Assembly (NCBI GenBank): GCA_022457065.1
Contig: JAJGBQ010000001.1
Location: 6,324,001 to 6,388,000, forward strand
Reading direction: 5' to 3'
DNA length: 64,000 nucleotides
DNA from: Curvularia sp. ZM96
Lineage: Eukaryota > Ascomycota > Dothideomycetes > Pleosporales > Pleosporaceae
The notes under the pieces were generated by a model, which was not told the DNA's origin, did not search any database, and saw only the letters and a program-made list of their open reading frames with translations. Within the stretch, counting starts at the first letter, position 1, and the number at the start of each line of letters is the position of its first letter. A program made the position numbers and the translations under genes. Positions 1 through 8,588 of this stretch are shown here, one piece after another.

Positions 1-2120
1 TGCGTCTTGGATAATGGCGTTGATGCCCTCTCTATTGCTTTGCGCCGTCGGGCCTGTGACCCACGCAGTGAAGTCGTCAACGAACGCGATCGCGCCTCCA
101 TACGTGTCGATAGGTCGCTGCACGAGATCGGCGTTGAAGAAGAGAAATAAGATTGGCGATAGCGGCGACCCTTGCGGCAGACCTGCTTGTGGCAGTTCTT
201 GGACCTTAGACGCCTGTCCGTTGACCTGGATCGACGCAGTGCGCTCTGAGCAGAATGCCTCTACCCACTTCAGCAGCTTCTGCGGTATGCCTCGTGCTTT
301 CATCCTCTGCAGCAGTCTTTCCTTACATACCCCATTGTACGCTCCCTTGACATCGAAACTGATCAAGCTGACTGTCCGGCGGCCTCGCCACGCGGTATAA
401 ATCTGTTCTTGTAGCAGCACTAGTGCTTGCTCGGCCGATCGCTGCTTGCGCGCTCCAAAGTGGTTGGTGGGTAGAAGCCCGTGTGTCTCTACCATGTGCG
501 AGATCCTCTCTGCCACCACAGACTCTAGCACTTTGCCTAGAGTGGCTAACAGTGAGATCGGCCTCCAAGCTTTTGCGATAGTGTAGTCTTCCTTGCCTGG
601 CTTCTTGAGCGGTATAATCCTGGCGTGTCTCCATTGGCTGGGCAGCACTCCCTCCTCTAGCGACTGTCGGAACAGCGCAAGCACATGGTCTTTCACTACC
701 GGCCAGACCTGCTTCCACACTACTACAGGCAGTCCGTCGTCTCCAGGTGCTTTCCATGACTTGGCGGCGTGCAACTGCCTTTCCACCTCTTCGAGCGTGA
801 TAGTCGGCATTTCCACGGGTGCTCTCTGTGGCCTGGCTCCCTCGTCGTCGATGCTGCTGGGGAGCGGGGGGAAGAAGGTGCTAAGCAACTCCTCAGCTTG
901 TTCTTCAAAGTCGCTCGTAGTTGTCCCGTCCGTTCTGTGAAGTGCTGGGACTGTCCCAAACGCCTCGTTGCCCGCCTTCAGGTACTTGGCCGCGTTCCAG
1001 ATGTTGTCATTGTCCGCCAGGAAGTCGTCCCAGTGTTTTCTCTTCTGCTGTCGAATGGCATCATGGTACTGCTTCGACGCTCCTTTTGCCGTCTCCTCTA
1101 GGTCCGGCCTGGCAACACCTGACCGTCTCGCGGCTCTCGCTTGGTTCCTCCAGTGCGTGTAGATGCGGCGTAGCTGTGTCAGATCCTGCGTCCACCACCT
1201 CTTTGCGTATGGTGACGGCTTAGCCCTGGGGTTAGCGCGTGCACCGCCTCCAGCACCGCCGCCATCAGTATGTCGGTCCTCTGCTGCGTCGTGCCTGCTG
1301 GCGGAGTCACGCTGAGCGTTCTGGCGATCCTGTCATTGATTGCTTTCCACGGTGCGTTCTTGAGCAGAAGCCGCTCTTGCTGCTGCGGTACTGGCACGGA
1401 GCTGTCGAAGATCGTCTCGATCATTCGGTGGTCGGAGCCGTGCTCGGTGTCATGAGCAGCGCATCTTAGCACCGTGTCTGCCAGCTCTTTGGACGCTAAG
1501 ACCAGGTCGATTGTCGTCTCGTAGCCTCCGCACTGCCACGTCTTAGTGCCGCGCGGGAGCTGGCTGCTGAGCGCGTGTTCTGTCATCAGATCGATGATTG
1601 GGTCTGCCTCGCCCTGTCTGACCAGCGTCACATCCTCTCCTCCCCACAGCTGGTCGTGTTGATTGAAATCTCCAGCCAGCACCACGTCCACTACCGTGCT
1701 GGCCCTTCTTCTTGCATCCTTAATCACCGTATCTAGCTTGCTGCATGCGTCTCGCAGTGCTTGCTGGTCTCCTCCTGGTATGTACACCGACACCACCAAC
1801 ACCCGACGCTCGTGTAGCCGAATGATCACTGCTGTCAAGTCCGGCGACTCTACCCGTACCTGTTCCGCCTCTACCTCTCTGTTCACCCACAGCATGCTCC
1901 GTATCGGCCACCTTCCTTCTCGCCAGGTCGATGGCACCATCTTGGTCCACTTGTGGTGGAACATGGGCGTCGTCAGCAGCCGACCCTGGATCCTCCGTGC
2001 ATGCGGCTCCTGGATAGCTACCACCGACACGTCTTGCAGCACTTCGTCGTTCATTAAACTATCGTGTACTTCGCCTTGCTTTCTCACATTAAGCTGGATC
2101 ATGCGGAATGCTCTATTCAT
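1..2120 (-). pseudogene. LINE ORF2: AP-like endonuclease plus reverse transcriptase, frameshifted, partial
   Basis: ORF2 nicks the target and copies the RNA at the nick. The frame starting at 2120 encodes the EEP endonuclease: an N-terminal IQLNVRK-type motif, AIQEPHA, LAGDFNQHD, and the catalytic tail SDHRMI. This frame ends at 1179 in an artificial tail. From about 1229 a second frame continues without a stop to base 1 and encodes the reverse transcriptase: AWRPISLL, FDVKGAYNGV, GLPQGSPLSPILF, and the active site AFVDDF at about 69-87. The shift lies in a run of four C on the coding strand. ORF2 begins only a few bases from the ORF1 end, as in other LINEs. The thumb, RNase H and C-terminal zinc motif lie outside the window. 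Confidence 0.88.
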
Positions 2121-3362
2121 GTTGAGGCGGGTATAGCATCCGACAGTTTCTGCTGAACGACTCGTGCGGTCCTCCGCACAGCACGCACTTCATCACTGCT
2201 TCGCTGCAGCTCTTGTGGTGGTGGCCGTCTTTCGCGCATCTCCCGCATCTCTGCGCCTTTCGACACTGATACGCTTTGTGGCCGAGCTCCTGGCAGTTGT
2301 AGCACTGCCCTGGCCGTGGTCGCTGCTCAAATGCGCTTGTTGTGCCGGACTCTCCGCCCGCGTGGAAGAAGCCTTCTGCAATGAGCCTCCTTGCGTCACT
2401 TTTCTTAGTCACGTACACCACCATAGATCCGTACGCCTTGGGGACGTCTCTCTTGCTGAGCCACGCAATCTTGGCGACTGTCGTTCCATTCTCTTCTCCA
2501 AAAGCTTCTGCAGCTCCGCTCTAATCTCATCCTTCTCGTCTAACACTGCTGTTCTCTTGACGTTGTCTATCTTAATTGGGTAGAGCTCATCGCGCAACAC
2601 ACGCGAGCCTGCGCCAATCTTCTCTGCTGCTCTCTTGACTAGCTGGTGCTCGTCTTCGTCTCTGCACGCGATCCTGATCCGGCTCTGGGTCGCGTGGTCA
2701 ACGGTGACCGCCCGGCATCGCCAGTTTTCTTGGTTCTCTACTTTGCGCATCTCTTTTTCTACAGCTGCTCTGACCGTCCCTGCTGACAATCTACCATTTT
2801 CGCCATCGGCCCTGGAAATGTCTACAGTGACGCTAGGCACGTCGATAGAAGCGAGGTTAGTTCTGATAGTGTGCTGCTGGCTTGCTAGCGGCGCGGCTGT
2901 GGCGTTTAGTCCTACGGGTGCGTCTGTGGACGCTACCTCGGCCCAGGTTCGCGTACCAGAGGTTGTTGCCACGAGGTCATCGACGCGTGTCTTCAACTCA
3001 GCGATCTCGTCAATAAGCTTCACATTATGGTCAATAATCGCTTGCTGGCTCTTTCTAATCTCTCTTGTTTCGCGTTCGAGGTTCTGGATCGTTTCATTCT
3101 GCTGCTGGATGATCTTGGTTAACGCGGCAAGTAGATCTTTGTTGGTGGCGGTGCTCTTCCTGGCTTGACGGATAGGTTGGCTGCTTTCGATCCGGATAGT
3201 GTCGGAGTCGTCAGCCGATAGGTCTAGCTGTAGTGGTCGCCTGCGGTAGTGTTCGTTTTGCTCGATAGTGTTTCTTGCGCGCCTCTTCAGTGGTGCTGGT
3301 AGCTCGGTTGGCAGGGATGTCGCTTCGCGGTCGCGGTCGCGTTCCGGGGTCGAGATGGCCAT
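2113..3362 (-). pseudogene. LINE ORF1, gag-like nucleic-acid-binding protein, frameshifted
   Basis: The ORF1 product of LINEs coats the element RNA. The likely start is the Met at 3362 (an in-frame Met at 3425 also exists). The N-terminal half is charged and includes a probable coiled coil around residues 85-130, rich in Q, E, K and R. The C-terminal part has three CCHC-type zinc knuckles in tandem, beginning CYNCQELGHKAYQC, at about 2130-2310. Between the two parts the frame changes near 2497: the upstream frame runs into an out-of-frame tail, while the downstream frame continues in family-like sequence. A one-base loss in a G/A-rich run explains it. It could be a true mutation, a sequencing error or, less likely, programmed frameshifting. 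Confidence 0.8.
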
Positions 3363-3541
3363 CTCTCTCACGCGTCCAGATCGCAAACTCATCCACACAA
3401 CGGCGCAATATTTCCTTCTCTGCAATATACAGTTCCTCTGCGATCGACCTGTTGCGATATATTGCCTATTGCGATATTGTAGTCTGTACCGATAGATACA
3501 GTTGTTGGCAATGATGGTACAGTCGCTAGTCGACTTTCATA

Positions 3542-3808
3542 CACTCTCATGCATTTGCAGCTTCCGCTTTGCACACGCGGCTTACTTGTCATCCCACGCG
3601 GGACATGGATCCGCCTGGCATACGCTTATCTGGAAAAGTCTTAGGCTCTATAGATATGACACATTGATTCGTCCGAGCGTCTGAAAGCAGATCGACCCAT
3701 GGCAAACTAGTACTATCTGGGTAAGATTACTACTAAGCGATAGAGGCTTAGCGTGGGATTAAAGGTCGTCTGCTTACAGGAATCGGAAGCTGCAAGTGCA
3801 TGAGAGTG
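3542..3808. mobile_element. MITE-like element with terminal inverted repeats and TA duplication
   Basis: The arms 3542-3566 and 3784-3808 are inverted repeats matching at 24 of 25 positions (starting CACTCTCATGCA). Inside them the pairing lapses for about 24 bases and resumes for 9 exact bases (ATCCCACGC) at the same offset on both sides, so the original arm was about 58 bases. A TA dinucleotide flanks both ends exactly (3540-3541 and 3809-3810), the target duplication of Tc1/mariner-type transposons. No transposase is encoded in the 267 bp. It is best read as a non-autonomous, partly decayed MITE. A family name cannot be given from the sequence alone. Confidence 0.7.
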
Positions 3809-3810
3809 TA

Positions 3811-4421
3811 CCAATAGGTTCACTAGATTCAGACTTCTGAATATCGCTATAGGAGTAAGATGTCACTATCAGCCTTGTGACGATTGTCGCGCGCTGATTT
3901 ATGCATAGTTAGTTGCCACCCTGGTTAGTACTTGAGACGGAAGCAGCTTCCCGATGCGGCTAGAGCGCTTTCAACGCCGCACTTGACATATAATCAGTAT
4001 GTAACTTATCTTCAGGCGCTCAAGCACGTGCTTATAACTATGCACGATTATAGTTCCTTATCTTCTATCAAGTGCTGGCCAAGCGTGCGATAATTAAGGG
4101 TAGTATAAGGGACACCACCGTGGTCTGCTAATTAGGGCATAGTACAATCTAAGCACACAAGGAGGAACTCCGCATGCTAACACCCGACTTGCTTTATCCA
4201 TGATAGTCACTACCAGTACACAGTATAGGGAGACAGCGGAAGCTACCATTAGGCGATTTTGTAGAAGCCTACCTTAACTATGCTCCTTTTTTTGCGTCTA
4301 AGCGGACTCATGGCTAATAGAATGAGGAAAGCTTCATGCGTTTAGGTGGGGCAACCCGGTCGGCGTCCTGACCTACATGCTGATCCAACACGTTAGTGAT
4401 CTTCGAGGTTGTCGGCTATCC
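3811..4421. other. Intergenic, no gene seen
   Basis: About 600 bp of mildly AT-rich sequence with no supported ORF on either strand. It separates the MITE-like element from the promoter of the gene at 4540. Nothing recognisable was found. Confidence 0.6.
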
Positions 4422-4474
4422 TAAGCGCGCGATATCATTTGTTGATCTATAAATAGATATCTTCCGTGCGCTTA
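4422..4474 (+). promoter_or_regulatory. TATA box inside an inverted repeat, upstream of the gene at 4540
   Basis: CTATAAATAG at about 4448-4457 is a good TATA box some 85-90 bp before the ATG at 4540. It lies in the loop of an imperfect inverted repeat: TAAGCGCGCG (4422-4431) and CGTGCGCTTA (4465-4474) pair at 9 of 10 positions, with GATATC just inside each arm. The placement supports 4540 as the true start. Any regulator binding the arms is unknown. Confidence 0.45.
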
Positions 4475-4539
4475 ACATTGAAAGCTGATTGTGTGATACT
4501 CTTGACGCGGTAAAGTAATGAAAGCCATGCATGTAAGTC

Positions 4540-5313
4540 ATGGAGGGTGGAGACCTTATGCTGCGACAGCACAATGCATATATAGCTAGACATCTACACC
4601 ACGATTATCTGAAGCACAATATCATCAACGTCTACGACATCCCGACCATGCCCCAATACCTACCAAACCAGATTGATGATGCTAATTTGGCATACTACTA
4701 TACTGCGCAGCAGACATCTCACGGAATTTATTACCGTCTGAATCGGTCTAATGATCAATTTCCATCAGGATTCTACGCATCCCAAAGGTATTATCTCTAT
4801 GCTATCGACTTCACTTCTAACTGTTGAGCTAGGAATGTTGCCAGTCAACCCGCTGCCAGCCAACCTGCTCCGAGCATTGCATCCTCTCTGCCAACAATCG
4901 ACCTTAGCATTGTTGTATATGTTGGGGAGCCGCTGGATTATCAAAAGTATCGACATACTGCTCTTTGCCTTCGGCCTAACAATGGAGGGGCATCTATGAT
5001 TATTCACATTGTTGGACCGAACATGTCATATGAGCTTCAAACGAGGGATAACTATGACCCGAGCACGAGTCGCAACTTTGCCAAAGAGGTCTCTGTTGGA
5101 ACGCTTAGAACACCAATGACGAAAACCCAGCTGGCGTCTCTCATCTACCAAACGCCCATCGATAATTCAAGCCGCGGTTTCAACTGCCAGACCTGGGTAG
5201 GAGATGCTCTCCAGAGACTGGCGACGGCTGGATATATAACCCAGAAGGACTGTGATGACGGTATTGATGGGATGGTGGAGGCAACACTAGAAGCGAAGGA
5301 AGAGCCAGAATAG
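4540..5313 (+). CDS. Uncharacterised fungal protein with His...NCQTW motif
   Basis: Function not recognised. Two reading blocks lie in one frame, split by a TGA at 4825. The stop falls in a likely 45-bp intron (4788-4832): donor GTATTA, branch CTAAC, acceptor AG. Removing it keeps the frame and gives about 242 residues. The N-terminal 83 residues are rich in Y, H and N. The C-terminal part has a conserved feel: SIVVYVGEPLDY, YRHTALCLRP, then SRGFNCQTWVGDAL. A His in a strand followed later by an Asn-Cys in a helix is the order seen in circularly permuted papain-like folds (LRAT, PPPDE), so a thiol hydrolase is possible; this is inference. The gene converges on the APH-like gene with three bases between the stops. 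No signal peptide or membrane segment is seen. Confidence 0.6.
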
Positions 5314-5316
5314 TTC

Positions 5317-6113
5317 TCAAGGGTTTTGCCATCGCACGATAGCTTGGTGATGTGCCAGTTCGTTGTTATAAACTTCGGGAAATATGTCTTCCGCACAATC
5401 TTTCCAGTCCCTGTGCTTGCACGGTCGCTCGAAGAATTTGATATAGTCCCAATGCTCTGGATACCACCCTGCGTTCTCCCAATCTAGTAGTCCTGTGATC
5501 CGGCCATCTTTAACCAAGATGTTGTGCTGTGCAAGGTCGCCATGTGAGAAGACAATACGGTGATCACTACGGATCTGCTGGTATAGTGCGGCACGAATCA
5601 GGCTTGGTGTGGATTCTACAAGGTCAAAATAGAATGAGGAATTGAAAGCGGCCTCGTCTGTGTATGGTCCGCCGGTGTAATGGCTGTATTGGCGGTCGTC
5701 TCGCGCTTTTCCGCCAGAGCAAGATCCAATAAGCCCGTTCTGGTGAGGTATAGATCGCATTGTCGTGAGGATCTCTCGCAGTTGTCGGCATATACTGCTT
5801 CTTTCTTCTGCGGTAATTTTGGCCCAAACCAGGTCAAGCCTGTCACCCTCGATAAAATCCATTTGAATGAAAGTCTCTCCATTAGATTTGCCCACTTCGT
5901 ACACGTGTGGAACAGGGAGGCCATACTGTGCGGCAAGCTCCAGTGCTGGTTGTTCATCAATATTGACTCGCCTGCCTTGCTTGAAGACCATAGAGCCCGC
6001 ACGTCGTGTAACGAGACATCCGGGCATTTGATGGAGGATTACGATGTCTGATGTATGCTGGTAAGTTTCTTATCAACTCTGACTCTAGATGAGAAGCTCA
6101 CCATTTTCCCCAT
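5317..6113 (-). CDS. APH-family (aminoglycoside phosphotransferase-like) small-molecule kinase
   Basis: A protein-kinase-fold phosphotransferase of the APH family, common in fungi with mostly unknown substrates; despite the name, antibiotic resistance should not be assumed. The C-terminal core has the catalytic loop VFSHGDLAQHNIL (the D is the base) and the metal-binding LLDWENAGWYPEHWDY. The N lobe has PVPHVYEV and the hinge FIQMDFIEGDRL. The model is a 12-nt first exon (6113-6102, MGKM), a 44-bp intron (6058-6101, GTGAGC...ACCAG) and a main exon (6057-5317), 250 aa in all. The main exon alone could start at the Met at 6027, giving 236 aa. The N lobe is short and a glycine-rich loop is not obvious, which is usual for this fungal subgroup. 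Confidence 0.8.
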
Positions 6114-6521
6114 TTGTCTCCATCATCGAGCTTCTTGACGCTGAAGCCATCGTCGCTAATCAATCCTGGTAATGACGCTCGAGGGCTGTTGTAAAGTGAC
6201 CAGTATAACGATACGTATGTACTTTCGCGAAGTGGCTCTGACTTTATTTTGTGCCAGTTGTGCGGCTGAAGTGATGATGCTGAGACAGAAACGATGTCAG
6301 CAGCTTACGAAGTAACCAAGTGTTCGTGGGCGCTGATGAGAGCCAAGCTTCTCGTGACCCCAGTCTGCCCAGTTACACCGCCCACGCACCGACCCCCAAT
6401 ACCCGAGATTTTCCCGGTTGTTTTGATCTTCGAAACATGAACAACAAGCAGAGCTGCGACTCTTGACGGCGGGCTTACACAACCTAATAAGTCCATAGCC
6501 CTTCAGAATATATTTCTAAGC
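6114..6521. other. Divergent promoter region, APH-like gene and DUF7924 gene
   Basis: About 400 bp between two divergently transcribed genes. No coding ORF is credible here (short minus-strand frames have no family features) and no clear regulatory motif was seen. Confidence 0.5.
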
Positions 6522-8011
6522 ATGAAGCACTTCAACTCAGATGTCGACGCTGTGCAGCAATCGGAATGTCCCAACCATATTTCGAAGCGTCGCAAACTAC
6601 GACCGGTCAACCCCAAGACGCGCCGCACATCTCCGCCCCATTCGAATCCATCGAAATTACCAAACTCAGCGTCACAGTCGTCCTATGCATCCTCACAACC
6701 ATTCGTACACGCCGAAGAAACACTCAAGAATACACACCAGCCCGTGTTAGTAGAGCCAGATGAGAAAGCAGCGTCCATAGCACACTGGGTCATAAGCTGC
6801 GAGGCTGACACGATGGCACCACCAACACCACGAAGCGAATCTGTTTCGTCCAGCCGTGGGAGACGCTCCTCTAAGCGTTCTGCACGTGCGTCTCGAACGC
6901 CCAGTCCTAGCAAGCGAACGTCACCACAAACGTACCGTAACCAGAATATGTCTTACGCTAGAGTCTTCATTGACGACCTAGTTGAACTTCCGCATGAGGT
7001 TGAACGCAAAGTGCGATGTATACTAGAACTAGAGTCTTTGGAGAACGCAATTGGTATGGCGGAAGACGAATCGCAGCAGGCCACCTATGTGAAAAGGTTC
7101 CTGGATCAGTCGCGTTGTAACGCAAGAAGTTGTTCGCTCGAAGGAGACTGGAAAGCCAGTTTATTCAGCCTTATGGGCGACTTAGCACGAGACAACTTCC
7201 AATGCCATACATCAGAGAAGCGTGAGTTCGCAGACCGTGTCTGGAGCATTGTTGCGAGATGCTGATACTCTCTCCAGTGTGGAACGCCGACCTCAAGCCC
7301 TCGCCGCCCGGCGTAGCCCAATCTGACGATGAAAGTGGTGCATCAACACCGCGCTTTCCACAGCCGCCATCTATGCTCCCCAACTTCGATTCACAATCAG
7401 CTTCCGGGTTTCCAGGGCCAGTGCCTTCACTGCAACCGTACACACCCTCCATTGCTTACACGACCAGCAGCGAAGCTGCCGACCCGTTCTACATCTCAAC
7501 ACCAAAGCCGGACATCGTAGTAGGACTTGATGACAGGCATTTCGCGCCAACGCATCGATTTCGGTTGGCCAAACACCAACGCTTTGGATCGATACTGAGC
7601 GACCCGCATACGGCTCCCATGGGCTTGCGTTTCCCCTTTCTAATTGCAGAGACGAAAGGTTTGAGCCTGAATGGAGGTCTGGTGGCTGCGCAGAATCAAG
7701 CTGCTATTGGTGCCGCTTGTATGTTGAAAATACTAGATGACCTTGAGAACCAGGCCACACTACCCACAGAATCTACGTCTCCCACAGAACCCCCACTATG
7801 TTTCTCTATTACGACCGAGGGTCCAGTACATGAGTTGTGGGTCCATTTCAAACTTGGAGACGCGACTCATATGCATAATATTAAGACATGGCGTACAACA
7901 GACGCACGCCACGTGCGGGAGCTAGTGTGCTACCTTACTCGAATTTTGGGGTGGGCGAAAGATGATTTCATGGAGAAAATACGAGAGAAGTTGAATGCGG
8001 TACCAGACTAG
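6522..8011 (+). CDS. DUF7924-like fungal protein, PD-(D/E)XK-nuclease-like core
   Basis: Two exons: 6522-7221 and 7278-8011. The 56-bp intron has a perfect GTGAGT donor, a CTGAT branch and acceptor CTCCAG. Splicing joins the frames exactly, giving 477 aa, and replaces an apparent frameshift at 7259. The N-terminal 150 residues are low-complexity and basic (SKRRKLRP, RGRRSSKRSARAS), suggesting nuclear localisation. The C-terminal half has PDIVVGLDD (about residue 310), then LRFPFLIAETKG and AQNQAAIGAACML (about 350-380). The spacing D...ExK followed by a Q-rich helix looks like a PD-(D/E)XK nuclease core. I recognise the family as the one named DUF7924, expanded in plant-associated fungi; its function is not known to me. 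It lies tail-to-tail with the DUF3435 recombinase. Confidence 0.75.
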
Positions 8012-8588
8012 ATGACTATTAACTGCTAGCGTCTAGCCTCAGCTCTTTTTCGTATTAATTCCTAATATCATGGTAGCCCTACATCACACGTTTGCGCTCT
8101 CTCTTCGCAGCTTACTAATTCCCCTCGCTCCGTGTCTGTATAAAAGCTCATCCAACATGACAACTACGTCAAAATGACCTGCAAAGTTAAAGAAAATAAA
8201 TGTTATCAAACGCGCGTCCTACTAAGCTGCCCAAGATTCAGAAGCCATACCTGAATAACTAAGTAGAGAAGGGGAGGGTCGTTTGACGCCGTTGACAAAA
8301 CGATCAACAGTACGGTGGAAGGTCTTGTTGGAGCCCATTAATCTGAAGAATAACTGTTGAAAATCTAGTTTGAGTACAACTGCTCGACTTTGCACATTAA
8401 AGAAGCCAAATTTCCGAAACCTGTGTCGTAACAGGATGTCTTCGTATTTAGGGGCCTATCCCAAAAGAAAGCCTTGAATGCAAGAGATAGCAAGATGCTA
8501 ACGATTCTGGTCACCGTGGGTAATGCGAAGCACTACTGGGCGTTGTACAGTCCCTAATAAACTAAAGGATGGTAGCTTCGTTCGCATC
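8012..8588. other. Convergent intergenic region, no gene seen
   Basis: About 580 bp between the 3' ends of the DUF7924-like gene and the DUF3435 recombinase. AT-rich, with presumably both 3' UTRs. No ORF, repeat or RNA gene was identified. Confidence 0.5.

Larger units (their letters stand above)
1..3425 (-). mobile_element. Tad-like non-LTR retrotransposon (LINE), 5' part, 3' end outside window
   Basis: Read on the minus strand the order is a gag-like ORF1 with zinc knuckles, then an ORF2 with an endonuclease/exonuclease/phosphatase domain and a reverse transcriptase that runs off the window at base 1. This order is typical of fungal Tad/I-clade LINEs. The base composition is GC-normal and every domain is readable, so the copy shows no RIP damage, unlike the fossil elements at 11.1-17.2 kb. 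Two single-base frameshifts, near 2497 in ORF1 and near 1229 in ORF2, break the reading frames. The 5' boundary is uncertain: coding sequence starts near 3362-3425 and the untranslated leader may reach about 3500. The 3' tail, RNase H and target duplication are not in the window. Confidence 0.9.

Noticed and set aside
323..757. 144-codon minus-strand ORF inside the LINE
   Set aside because: It is an out-of-frame shadow; the true reverse transcriptase frame on the same strand is open over the same bases.
7226..7265. Apparent frameshift between two ORFs of the DUF7924-like gene
   Set aside because: A 56-bp intron with GTGAGT donor, CTGAT branch and CTCCAG acceptor joins the frames exactly, so no frameshift is needed.
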